From positions 248,001 through 312,000 of the forward strand of contig JAGKQI010000021.1 of the NCBI GenBank assembly GCA_018806915.1: a stretch of 64,000 nt of DNA, given 5' to 3'. This DNA comes from Phytophthora colocasiae (taxonomy: Eukaryota; Oomycota; Peronosporomycetes; Peronosporales; Peronosporaceae). The position numbers were made by a program, and so were the translations under genes. The notes under the pieces are model-generated. The model did not search any database and was not told the DNA's origin. It worked only from the letters and a program-made list of their open reading frames with translations. Of the stretch, positions 19,590-29,813 are shown one piece after another (position 1 is the first letter of the stretch; each line of letters starts with the position of its first letter).

Positions 19590-22341
19590 ATGGCTTCACA
19601 TGGAACTACAAGAGGAGGACGTCGGGGACGCGGTGGTCGCAGTGTGGCGACACGCCACTCGAAGCGTCTTCAAGGTCTTCCGCCTGACGAACAACCCGAC
19701 TTGGATGCTGTTCAGAAGGCGGCACGCGAGAAGAGGAAGGCTGCACGTGAAAAGGAAGCAGTCGAGGAGGTGAACGTCCCAGAACCGGCGGTCGAAGACC
19801 AGCCTGCTGCGGAACCTGAAGCCCAAGAGACACCCGATGTGTCTGGCGAACAAGGTTCTGAGGAAGGTCCGTCCGAAGCTGAAGCTTCTGGTGACGAGGT
19901 GGCCACTGCCCGTGAGGGTGGTGATGAGGCGTCTGAGGGACGCCGACGTGGTTGAGTCCCAGGAGGTCATTGACTTGTGTTCTGAGTCGACGGCTTCTGG
20001 GAAGTGCGTGGGAGAAGTGAAGACGGAACCCGGACTGGTTGATGAACGTGTCTCGAAGACTCCAAAGTCCGAAGACACTCCGATGTCCGATGACATGCCG
20101 ATGAAGTCCGAAGATTCTCTGAAGACGCCGTCTGATGAGTCTGGGAGGGCTGATTCGCTGGGTGGAGAACGTGCTCTGAAGTACGTACGCCGTGAGTTCC
20201 GCCGCTGGAGGGACATGGACGCTGGAAGAATTGTTCCGCCGAACGTCGAATACGCCTGGCGAACAGCGAGGCCTGACGCAAATGTCTTTCAGAAGGCTGC
20301 GGCAGCGACGGGCGACTACATCAAGTGGCGGTGTTCTTCAGTATTTCCAGAAGACATGTGGATATCGGAGTTCTGCTTGAGGCGCCATAGTTTTGGCCGA
20401 ATCCAAGACTTGTCGTACGTCGAGATCTCGATGAATACTCTGACGGCACCTGAGTGCGTCGCTGTCCTTCAGACGATGCTGTATGAAGCAGGATTTGAGT
20501 TCCAGAACCTGCTACCGAGGTGGTCTCAGACCCAAGCGTCTGCTATCTTCGAACCTCAAGTGCGCAGTGTGGCGACGGAGCTTCAGAGCCGACTTGCTGA
20601 AGAACTGGTTGAGTGGGCCACGGTGACCGCCAGGTCACAGGTCAATCGACTCCCAGAAGACACAAAGATAGGCAACGAAGCACGTCAAGGCGAAGCTGAT
20701 GGTATATTACGCGATGAGAAGGCTGACCTACAAGGACGACATTTGATCATGAGACTCCGGGTGACCGGACTCAGAGTCACACATAGTTCCGACGGGTCCA
20801 GCAGTGGAGAACCGCCGCAGTCCAAGCGCCTGCAGCATGGTCCGCCGCGCCCGCAAGTCTCGTCGACACCATCTGCGCTGTCGACGCCTTCGCTAAGTTC
20901 GCTGCCGGTATACGAGAGTCATTCAGACAGCACTCGCTTGGAGTCTGGTGTACCAATGTCGGAAGATCGAGGTAGCTCTCTGACGACTGATGCGCCTGTG
21001 CCAAGTGTCATTGGGACCTCGCGTACGTCTGACGACCACTCGTCGGGACTCCAGACCTCTCGTGGAAGTTCCACAGACTCGTCGCTGATGTCTATGAGTC
21101 GAGGGGCGTCTGCACATATGCCGTTATCTGTCGGAGGTCTGGCGATGATCGCCCAAGGTGCTGAAGCCGGAGGAATGCTCGCCGGAGAGTCTATGGGAAT
21201 CCACGTGACACGAACACTGATGCCGGTGAAGTCGGAGCCCGATGACTTCGAGATGTTGGAAGAGAAGCCGGAGTTTCCAGAAGTGAAGTCCGAGAGACAG
21301 TTGTCTACCAGAGATTCTGTTCACCGGACGCCAGAAGCTCCATCATCGTCCGTCTCGAGTCGTGGGAGAAGCCACCAGAGCAGGCATCAGAGTCTGAAGA
21401 GCGAGGATCGCCAGAAAGTGTCTTCCAGACGCTTGAGTTCCGTTGCGTCAAGCCACACACGAAGTTCTCAGAGATCAGGCCCAGCGCAGATCGAATTGAA
21501 CGCTATGCGGCAGCAACAGGAATGGCAGCGTCGAATGGAACAGGAGCAGAAGAAATTTCTGGCCAGTGAACGTCTAGAATCCATGGAGCGTGAACGTCGA
21601 CGTGAACAACGAGAACTTGATACGCGCCAGCAGATCCAGACACTTACCGACCGACTACTTGAGTCTGAGAGCGCCAGACTGGAAGCCCAGAGACGCGTGG
21701 ATGATTTGGAAGAACGCCGGAGTCAAGCGTCAGAGTCCAAGCTCAAGTACCATTCGAAATCGTCTGAGAGACAGGTGTCTGACGAACAAGTTTCTGGTGA
21801 ACAGTTTTCCGACGTACAGCGTCTGGAGACCGAGTTTGCAGATCGCTGGAAACAACGGGAAGCCGAGGCCGAAGCCGAACGTGCGCGTTGGGCAGACGAG
21901 CTGAAACGTGACTGGATTTCGCAAATGGAGACCTTACGACAGCGGGTGCACGACGTGGAATCGGAGCGCGACAGGGAGCGGGAAAGTTCCCAGAACATGC
22001 AGCGTTTCCAGGCCGCAGAATTGAGGAACCTTCGTGCAACATTGTCCCAAGTTCAAGGGGTCGCCCACCCTGAAGTAGCAACTTCAAGTCAGATCTCCGG
22101 TGAACATGACCCTAAACCGGCAACCGGACTTCTGGTGAACAGTCGGGATACGGAGGATTGCACACCGGGGGTTAGGGGATCAGAAGGAGTCGCCAGTAGG
22201 GGTAGGGTTACACCCATTGGAGGCCTTCCATACGCCTCTTCCCCTACGGAGATCGACCGAAACCAAGCGCGAAGGCTGGAAGGCATGGCGCGGCCACCGC
22301 GGCCGCTACGACGACCCAGACGACCCAAGCGGCTCCCCTGA
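19590..22341 (+). pseudogene. Family B gag-like N-terminal coiled-coil protein
   Basis: The ATG at 19590 opens MASHGTTRGGRRGRGGRSVA, an RGG-rich start. The frame stops at 19955 because two bases are missing compared with the copy near 57520; copy B2 shares this loss. The main frame then runs to 22341 and encodes an acidic Ser-rich part, a unique ~150-residue region (RALKYVRREFRRWRDMD ... LCLRR-like), a Ser/Pro-rich middle and a ~190-residue coiled coil (EWQRRMEQEQKKFL ... RQRVHDVESERDRERESSQN). Three motif copies exactly 15 bases apart encode the repeats VSDEQ-VSGEQ-FSDVQ (21778-21818). It is probably structural or RNA-binding; no homologue was recognised. Confidence 0.7.
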
Positions 22342-23810
22342 CCGAGGTCAAGACCGAAGGAAGACGCCCAGTGACTCCCAGGCGCGATGGACACCGGAAA
22401 CCCAGTGAAAGACGCTCTGAAGATGGTCGAGACGCTCCTCTAAGGCCTGGAAGACGCAGGAATGACCCAGACCCGGATGGAAGCTCAAGTGACTCAAGCT
22501 CGGACTCTAGTAATTCGTCGTCTGATGACTTGGATCCTCCGGAGGTTGTAAACCTGACTTCTGCATCCCAGGGACAAGCTGGAGCGACTTTGCTGACCAT
22601 GAGGCCCTTCATAAACTCCAGTATCATCGGAGAATTTGATCCCCGAGCGACATTACGAGAACGTGTTCACTAGTGGGAGCGTTTTGTGAACATGGCATCT
22701 CAGGGAGCATGGACGAACAAGACCCGCATACAGGAACTCAAGCTGAAGCTCCCGGTGTCTGCCAGAGATTGGTTCAACCAGCTCCCGAAGAGTGTTTCCC
22801 GGGACTGGAAGGAATTATCATCGGAGTTTCGCAGGCGCTATTGCAAGGCCCGGTCATCATACTCCGAGAGATACTTCACGATGGAAATGAAGAGTTCCGA
22901 GACTCCGTTGGACTTCTTTTACCGCCTGAACTCGGCCGCCGGGAAAGCTGAGGTGGACTTCAGAAAATCCTCCAGACGCCTGGAGAAACACGTTCTGAGG
23001 TACATCACCAAGCTGAAGGATGAGCGTCTGAAGATCGCGTTACAAGGCCGGAAGTTCAGGAGTATCTCGGACTTGGAATATGCTCTGCAACAGGACGAAG
23101 ATGTCTGGCGAACGGCTGATCAGGATACTACGACCACCAGACATCGGGACTTCCGAGCGGACAATCTCCCACGCGGACAGTTTAAGCCAAAGCGTATGGG
23201 GAAGACTTACGTCGCCCGAGAAGCAGACTCAGATGGCTTGGACGATTAAGACGCTGACGCCCGAGCTCAAGAGAAGGACGCCAGAACCTCGACGTCGGAG
23301 TATAACCGAGAAACGTCTGGTGTACAATCTTCGTCTGGTGTACAATCTTCGTCTGGTGTACAAGCTACCTCTCAGGCGCCTGGTGGTGCTGATTGGACTC
23401 AGACTCTGACAAACGAAGTCTACCGGGTCATGGACAACATGGGATGGCGACCGCCGCCCCAGTCTCCCCGAGGATCGTCAGGTCAAGACTTCCAGCAGAC
23501 ACGACGTGATAACCCTGACTACTGGAACAAGTTCTGCGAGAAGTGTCGTCGCTCAGGCCATTCAAAAGAAAACTGCTGGAGAGACATTGTCTGTGACAGA
23601 TGTCAGGAGAAAGGTCACCCGAGCAGGATGTGCCGAGTACCGCCGTGTGAGGTTTGCGGAAAGGTGCACTCTGGGAGACCATGCGAAGACATCAAGACCC
23701 TGGAATCCCTCAAGAAACTAGCACGTCAAGGTACACTGAAGGACCTGCCGGATCACCTGCTGGAAAAGCTCCTGGGTGACGAGGCTGACTCTGGGAAACA
23801 GTTAAACTAG
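22206..23810 (+). pseudogene. Family B gag: capsid and zinc-knuckle part
   Basis: In the -1 frame relative to the coiled-coil part, overlapping it by about 130 bases in all three B copies. It has an Asp/Ser-rich lead, then a retrotransposon-gag capsid region (ARDWFNQLPKSVSRDWKELS ... YFTMEMKSSETPLDFFYRL). Three Cys clusters follow: CEKCRRSGHSKENC, CDRCQEKGHPSRMC and CEVCGKVHSGRPC. Two stops are specific to this copy: TAG at 22671 (TGG in B2) and TAA near 23250 (GAA in B2). The final TAG at 23808 is in the same frame as the protease that follows. Confidence 0.85.
23316..23362 (+). repeat. Triplicated 18-bp unit containing the B motif
   Basis: TCTGGTGTACA at 23316, 23334 and 23352, each followed by ATCTTCG or AGCTACC, encoding GVQSSS repeats. 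Copy B2 has a single unit near 38896. Confidence 0.9.
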
Positions 23811-23822
23811 CAAGCCCGTCGG

Positions 23823-24434
23823 ATGGGGATCCGAAACGCGCCGGGCAAGGCACCCCCCCCAGAGTTATGTGTTCTAGTGTACGTAGGACCGGAGCTGAAA
23901 ACAACCCAACCTAAAAATCAACATTGCATGACCGCTTTAGCTCAAGAATCAGCCATGTCTTCAGAAATTCCGCGTCTGAGAGACAGTTCATCGGACCTTC
24001 CGAGAAACTGTTCACCGGACTTTCCGAAAGACAATGAACCGCCTCCGGACGACACAATCCAGTTTCGTCTGAAAGACGGGGAATGTTATGGCTGGTGGGA
24101 GGATCACTACCCTGATCCTGCGAAGCGTGATGTGGTCATGGTGCATGGCGCTGTCAATGATCATCGGACCAAGATTCTCCTAGACACCGGTGCGACTATT
24201 AACATCCTGAGTTACGACTTTGCGCGTAAGCTCGGACTCAGGCTTAAGTCACACAAACAGACTAGGGTGTCCGGGATGGGAGGTGTTCCGACGTACATTA
24301 GCGCCAGTGCTGAGATCAAGCTGACTCTCGGACCGAGAGTGGTTTACATTGTTGATGTCTGGGTTGCGAATATCGGCGAAGGTATAAACGTGCTATTGGG
24401 AATGGGATTCATGTTCGCCGCTAGTCTGAGGTGA
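23823..24434 (+). pseudogene. Family B protease
   Basis: The frame is in register with gag across one TAG and a run of eight C (seven in B2). The aspartic protease motif is KILLDTGATINILSYDFA, with INVLLGMGFMF as the C-terminal part. It ends at 24434 because 11 bases are missing compared with the copy near 53480, where protease and the RT lead are one frame. It would cut the polyprotein during particle maturation. Confidence 0.8.
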
Positions 24435-24447
24435 GGGACTGGTATCT

Positions 24448-27400
24448 ATGCCAGACGAAGTCGTGGTGATGATGTGCAGCTGGGAGCCTGGTGATCACAT
24501 CGGCAGGAACAGGTCCATCAGACCAAGTGAAGCTGTACTTCTGAGACCTGGTGAAGAATTCATTGTTCGGATCGACTATGGACCGACGAACCCACAACGA
24601 GAAGTCGTGTGGGCGGGACGTGGAGACCGTTGGGTGACCCAACTGATTTATGCAGCCCGGTCATGGCCTGTAGCGGTGCGCGTGGTGAACATTTCCGACA
24701 AGAATACTTGGGTGAATGAATTTTCTGACGTTGCAAGGATTGTGGAGTATGGATTTTTCCCACGACATGGTCGCTTTGTACGGCCAGGCTCTGCAGCCTA
24801 CCGTGACTGGGAAGTTCTGATTCTGGAGAACACTCCGTCACCAGAGACGAAGAGACGCCTGAAGGCCGAAGCTGACTGGGAGGATCTGATACCTCAACCT
24901 CCGTGTGTGGATCACCCGGTATACCCGTGGCCAACTAAGATCTTACAACGCCCAAGGCTGGACAATGCTCGAGTACAGTTTGTGAGGCCTACTTTGGTCC
25001 CACGAACAAAACGAGTTCGTTTCGCTTTGGATGTGGCTACGCAGACAGATGACTGGGTGGATGCCGGAAAAGAAGAGACCCGAGATACCGCTGTGAACAC
25101 CGGAGATTTGGAGTTGCTGTCAGAGAGAGCGATCCGGAAACACTCTGAGACCACGTCTGGAATTTCGAGTAATATTGTCGAGGGTGAAGTCACCCTGAGT
25201 GTTTCTGATGAACTGTCCATGGGAGATGAGGATCCGACAGACTGTTCATGGGACATCCCAATCCAGAGTATGACAGGCACTCCTGTGGAAAAGCTCCGAG
25301 CCGAGTACGAGCGGTGCATGCGAGTCACGAATGAGGAATTGGGTTTGGAACCCGGTGTCTTACGGGAAGGAACAGACCTACTCTTCCAATTACGTGACCA
25401 ACTGGTTATGCTACCTGAATTGGAAGATTTGACCCCTGAATGCGACATCGACAAGGCTGACGTCGGAGTACCCGGGAAAACAACGCCGGAGATGGAGAAG
25501 AAGCTCAGGGACATCCTGAAGTATCATCGGAAAATCTTTCTGGGAGACGTCAATGCCGCACCTGCCCCGGCAAGGGGCGTGGTCTGTGACTTGGACGTGG
25601 GAGACGCAAAACCTGTTGCCCAACGTCCGAGGTCCGTTGCCCCTCACCTGATGATCAAGGTGTACGAACTTCTGAAGAAGCTCCTGGAGAATGGACTCAT
25701 CGAGTACTCGACTTCGCCTTGGGCATCACCAATAGTGATTGTTCTCAAGAAGAATGGTGTGGATATACGCATGTGCATCGATTATCGAGTGGTGAATGGT
25801 TTTATCCAGTTGTCGCGTTATCCGTTGCCCCTGATAGACGATCTGTTGATTGGTTTTGAGGCAGCACTGTGGTTTATGAGTCTGGACATGGCGAGTGGTT
25901 TTTGGGCTATTCGGATGACGGAGCGTGTAAGGCTGATCTCAGCGTTCATTTGCCCATTTGGACACTTCCAGTGGGTAAGGATGCCCTTCGGTCTGAAGAA
26001 CGCCCCTCTGGTGTACCAGGCTATGCTGGATAACTGCCTGTGGGGGTTCGTGCGATTGTCACCTGAAGAGGAAGCTGACGTTGATCCTGATGTGTTAGAA
26101 TTCCTGAAGTTCGAACCCCAGAACTCTGATGTACATGATCTGATGTCTGGTGAACAACTTCAGAACTCTGATGAACACATGCCAGAGGTTCCGGTGCTCA
26201 CCGACCAAATGACTGTCTTTCAGAGGAACATCCCAGTCCCGTCCTTCATGGGACCGGTACTCGGTCGAAGTTCCTACATTGACGACATTGCTCATGGGGC
26301 GCCCACCTGGGATCAACTTTGTGAAGACCTGAACGCCTTGCTTTTCAGACTCAGATACTGGAACATTTCTGTGAGTTTGCCCAAGAGCGAGTTCGGGAAG
26401 CTGACGATTCCTTATCTGTCACATGAGATCAGTGCTGAAGGACTGAGAGCCACGCCGAAGATCGTCAAGGGAGTGGAAGAATTGCCGTTCCCGTCGACAC
26501 TCAAGGGAGTACAGAGTTTCATGGAAGGTCTGAATTACTACAACAAGTTTATTGAAGACTTACCGGTGATCGCTGCTGTGCTCTACGAGTTGTCCGATGA
26601 ACAGATTCGCGCCGGTCGAGATTTGGCTCGAGCGAAGGAAGCTTTTGAGATCCTGAAGCGCAAGATTGTCTCGACACCGCTCCTCAGACACCCAGATCGC
26701 ACCAGACCTTTCGTTATTATACCTCATGCGAACCCGTGGGCTGCTTCAGCCGTCTTGGGACAGGAGTACGATGGAGTGATACACCCCGTACGGTTCACTG
26801 GACGTGTGTTGAATGAGGCAGAACTCCGGTATCACATCGCAGAGAAGGAGGTCATCGCGATTCTCAGGGTTCTGGAGATCTTTCGGGCTCTGGTAGACAC
26901 GAGTCCCGTGATCACGGTGTACACCAGACATTCGGTTTTGAAGTGGCTCCTGTCATCCAATTCGGCTGATGGTCGGAACGTGAAGTGGGGATTGAAGTTG
27001 TCACAATGGAACTTGGAGATTCGCAGGATCCAGCGAGATGAAGATGGTCTCCCAGCTATTCTTGGAGCGGGCATCACACCCCGTGAACACCTCGATGAGG
27101 TCTCTGAAAACCTCATCCCCGTCAAGGGGCGAGTCAAACCTCCAGCACCCATTAGCGTGGAGATGCTAGAGGCTGACTACCGAGGTTGTGTTCTGAGTTT
27201 TGATGGTGCCGCCAAGACATCCACTCGCCCGGGAAGCTGTGGATGTGTGCTCTGGGAGCTCCCGGGTTGGAACATCCTGGAAGCCCAAGGGTTCGTTCTG
27301 AAAGATGTCACAGTGAATGACTCAGAATACTGTGGTTTGATCAATGGATTGAAGTTGGCTTTGGAACGTGGTATCCGAGACTTGGTGGTTGTCGGAGACT

Positions 27401-28077
27401 CCCGTATCGCTATTCAGCAAGCTCAAGGACTGATCAATTGCAATCATCCGAATCTGCAACGGAAATTAGCCGCGTTTGAGTCTCTGAAGTTCCAATCTCT
27501 GAAGTTAGTGCACGTGAAGCGTGAGTTCAATCAAGCAGCTGACTATTTGACGTCCAAGACCCTCGTTCTTGGCGAATCCTGGCAGGTCCAGGGCCCTGAC
27601 GAACTGACTCATCTGAAACTGGTGTCCAAGATCCCAGAAAAGTTGATGAAGCCTCCCGAAGGGGTGTCTTCTGAAACTCCGGACGATGTTCACCAGACCT
27701 CTGGTGAACACGATTGTACACAGGAGATGGATGACTCAGGGCCAGAGTCTGCACCCCTGCCTCATGCTGCCAAGGTGCTTGCTGCCTTCACTCGTGCACG
27801 CAATCAGGGAGAAGTAAACCTACCAGACGATGTAGAAGCTCGTGAACCCATGGGCCCATTGGAGTTTCAGGAAGAACGCTGGCGGCGGATCAAAGTTCAC
27901 CAGACTCAAGATGTTCACCTGGCAGAACTCATCAAGTTCCTTAAGGGTGACGTGGGAGATCTACCACGACCCCGAGTAAGGAAGCTTGCCAGGATTGCCG
28001 ATAATTTCATCTTGGATTCCAGAGACTTTGTACCGCCTCAGCCGTGCTACCAGGGAACGTCCGAGAGACATGGTTGA
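24448..28077 (+). CDS. Family B reverse transcriptase with two RNase H domains
   Basis: 1209 open codons. After a ~380-residue lead come RT motifs VIVLKKNGVDIRMCIDYRVVN, MSLDMASGFWAIR (Asp), MPFGLKNAPLVYQAM and YIDD (SSYIDDIAHG). About 90 residues separate YQAML from YIDD, far more than usual. The first RNase H (FVIIPHANPWAASAVLGQ ... HIAEKEVIAI) has lost the usual first Asp. A second RNase H follows with all expected acids: LSFDGAAKTS, NDSEYCGLINGL, VVGDSRIAIQQ, REFNQAADYLTS. The frame ends at 28077 through a small deletion before integrase. It copies the element RNA and removes the template strand. Confidence 0.85.
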   Translation: MPDEVVVMMCSWEPGDHIGRNRSIRPSEAVLLRPGEEFIVRIDYGPTNPQREVVWAGRGDRWVTQLIYAARSWPVAVRVVNISDKNTWVNEFSDVARIVEYGFFPRHGRFVRPGSAAYRDWEVLILENTPSPETKRRLKAEADWEDLIPQPPCVDHPVYPWPTKILQRPRLDNARVQFVRPTLVPRTKRVRFALDVATQTDDWVDAGKEETRDTAVNTGDLELLSERAIRKHSETTSGISSNIVEGEVTLSVSDELSMGDEDPTDCSWDIPIQSMTGTPVEKLRAEYERCMRVTNEELGLEPGVLREGTDLLFQLRDQLVMLPELEDLTPECDIDKADVGVPGKTTPEMEKKLRDILKYHRKIFLGDVNAAPAPARGVVCDLDVGDAKPVAQRPRSVAPHLMIKVYELLKKLLENGLIEYSTSPWASPIVIVLKKNGVDIRMCIDYRVVNGFIQLSRYPLPLIDDLLIGFEAALWFMSLDMASGFWAIRMTERVRLISAFICPFGHFQWVRMPFGLKNAPLVYQAMLDNCLWGFVRLSPEEEADVDPDVLEFLKFEPQNSDVHDLMSGEQLQNSDEHMPEVPVLTDQMTVFQRNIPVPSFMGPVLGRSSYIDDIAHGAPTWDQLCEDLNALLFRLRYWNISVSLPKSEFGKLTIPYLSHEISAEGLRATPKIVKGVEELPFPSTLKGVQSFMEGLNYYNKFIEDLPVIAAVLYELSDEQIRAGRDLARAKEAFEILKRKIVSTPLLRHPDRTRPFVIIPHANPWAASAVLGQEYDGVIHPVRFTGRVLNEAELRYHIAEKEVIAILRVLEIFRALVDTSPVITVYTRHSVLKWLLSSNSADGRNVKWGLKLSQWNLEIRRIQRDEDGLPAILGAGITPREHLDEVSENLIPVKGRVKPPAPISVEMLEADYRGCVLSFDGAAKTSTRPGSCGCVLWELPGWNILEAQGFVLKDVTVNDSEYCGLINGLKLALERGIRDLVVVGDSRIAIQQAQGLINCNHPNLQRKLAAFESLKFQSLKLVHVKREFNQAADYLTSKTLVLGESWQVQGPDELTHLKLVSKIPEKLMKPPEGVSSETPDDVHQTSGEHDCTQEMDDSGPESAPLPHAAKVLAAFTRARNQGEVNLPDDVEAREPMGPLEFQEERWRRIKVHQTQDVHLAELIKFLKGDVGDLPRPRVRKLARIADNFILDSRDFVPPQPCYQGTSERHG

Positions 28078-29518
28078 TGAGCTCAGACTTGTGGTTCCCA
28101 GGGACTTGCATGCCGATATGCTGCACTATGCTCATGGGGATTACCAGGGTGCTCACCAGGGAATCAAACGTACGTTCGAGAAGCTGAGCTCCGAGTTCTA
28201 CTGGATTGGTATGTACGCTGATGTGGAAAGGTTCGTCAAGGAGTGTATGGACTGTGCTAGCGGCAAGGGGCGTCCCCCGAATCCTGGACCGTCGCCCGGC
28301 AACATCGAGCCCAGTCGACCTTTTGAAGTGGTGTCCATGGATTTTGTGACGCACATGCCAAAGTCTGCCAGATGCAACACGTTCCTGCTGTTGTTCCAAG
28401 ACATGTTCTCAGGCTATGTGATGTGCAAGCCTATGAGTATTACTACAGCTCAAGATGTCGCTGAGGCCTACGAGGAGCGTGTCTTCCGGAACTTCGGAGC
28501 TAGTTCCCTGATACGCCCCGATCAGGACCCTCGTTTCATGAGTGAAGTGTTCAGGTGTTTCCGGGACCTGCTGGGAAGCAGACAGCGAGCGACTCTGGCG
28601 TACCGTCCCCAGGCGAACGGCCAACAAGAGCGGTCTGTTCAGACAGTCGTGCGCGCCATCAAGGCCTACATCGCCGAAGCTGATCAGAGTGACTGGGACG
28701 ACCACGCCGAATGTCTGATGTTCGCATTGAACACTTCCTTTGATGCGACCCGTCTGGAAACACCATTTTTTCTGGTGCACGGATGGGATGCTCACGGGAC
28801 TGTGTCCGAGATGCTTGGTCCAAAGCCTTCTGGTGTACAAGAGCACACTGCTTATGAGTGGCGTCGGAAGATGCAACGAGATTACAGCTACGCTCAAGCC
28901 TGTGCTGAAGAACTTCAGAAGAAGGCCAAGCGAGAGCGTTCTGAAGAACAGACCCGGAAGTGGAAGGAGTTGTCGGAACGTCTGAAGTCCGGATTTGCCG
29001 TCGGTGATGCCGTGTGGTTATACATCCCCAAGGTACAAACAGGGTTGAGTCGGAAACTCGCGCACATGTGGCATGGTCCTTTCCGGATTGAAGAGATGCT
29101 GGATGATTTTCGTGTGAAACTGAAGGTCGAGGACACCGGGTATCATGTGAACCCAAGGGTTCATATAAGTCGCCTAAAACCGAGAGCCTTGTTTCCCAGA
29201 AGACCGACTGTGGAACTTGATGTCCATGAGGATGATGACTTTGATGCAGCACTGTTGCCAGAAGACAGTTGGGAGCCCGACACCAAGAATGATGAATACG
29301 AAGTGGAAAAGATAATAGACACTCGGTGGAGTAAGCGTACCAGGACCTCCAAGAGACTTCGCGAATACCTGGTCAAGTGGAAGGGGTACGACGAGACAGA
29401 GTGGCTACCCTTGTCAAAGCTGAACTGTGGCGCTTTGTTATATGAGTTCAATCAGAGCGCACGAGCGCGAGCTCGTTTCCAGGCAATGCAAGCTGGAGAC
29501 GATCACCCCAGAGTTTAA
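27986..29518 (+). CDS. Family B integrase with chromodomain
   Basis: This continues the same polyprotein in another frame; in B2 the two are one frame. The zinc-binding region has H-x-H-type residues (HYAHGDYQGAHQGIKRT) and CMDCASGKG. The core Asp-Asp-Glu residues are in VSMDFVTHMP, PDQDPRFMS and PQANGQQERSVQ. The C-terminal module YEVEKIIDTRWSKRTRTSKR ... YLVKWKGYDETEWLPLSKLN is a chromodomain with its aromatic residues. Integrase inserts the cDNA; the chromodomain should target it to modified histones. Confidence 0.9.
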   Translation: MPGLPIISSWIPETLYRLSRATRERPRDMVDELRLVVPRDLHADMLHYAHGDYQGAHQGIKRTFEKLSSEFYWIGMYADVERFVKECMDCASGKGRPPNPGPSPGNIEPSRPFEVVSMDFVTHMPKSARCNTFLLLFQDMFSGYVMCKPMSITTAQDVAEAYEERVFRNFGASSLIRPDQDPRFMSEVFRCFRDLLGSRQRATLAYRPQANGQQERSVQTVVRAIKAYIAEADQSDWDDHAECLMFALNTSFDATRLETPFFLVHGWDAHGTVSEMLGPKPSGVQEHTAYEWRRKMQRDYSYAQACAEELQKKAKRERSEEQTRKWKELSERLKSGFAVGDAVWLYIPKVQTGLSRKLAHMWHGPFRIEEMLDDFRVKLKVEDTGYHVNPRVHISRLKPRALFPRRPTVELDVHEDDDFDAALLPEDSWEPDTKNDEYEVEKIIDTRWSKRTRTSKRLREYLVKWKGYDETEWLPLSKLNCGALLYEFNQSARARARFQAMQAGDDHPRV

Positions 29519-29813
29519 ACTCTGGAACCTACTCTGAAAACTCCGGTGAACACCACTGTTCACCAGACAACGTGTTTCAGAGGCGAGGTGTCTGAGAGAC
29601 ATGTCTTTCGGAAATGTGGTTTCAGGAATATGTGACCCCCAGAGATGGTGATTGTTATGTGAATTTGTATGGAAATGATTTTGTGATTGTGTGTTTATGA
29701 TGGAATTTTACGAGTGGATTATGATGATGCTACGAGAAGAAGGTGACCGAGCGACATATGAGGATGTTGAAGGAGAAGGTTGCTGGGGAACTATATTGGG
29801 AATTGTTACCACG
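29519..29813 (+). other. Spacer between pol and the antisense gene
   Basis: Noncoding. It holds motif copies facing each other at 29542-29552 (plus) and 29557-29567 (minus). Confidence 0.6.
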
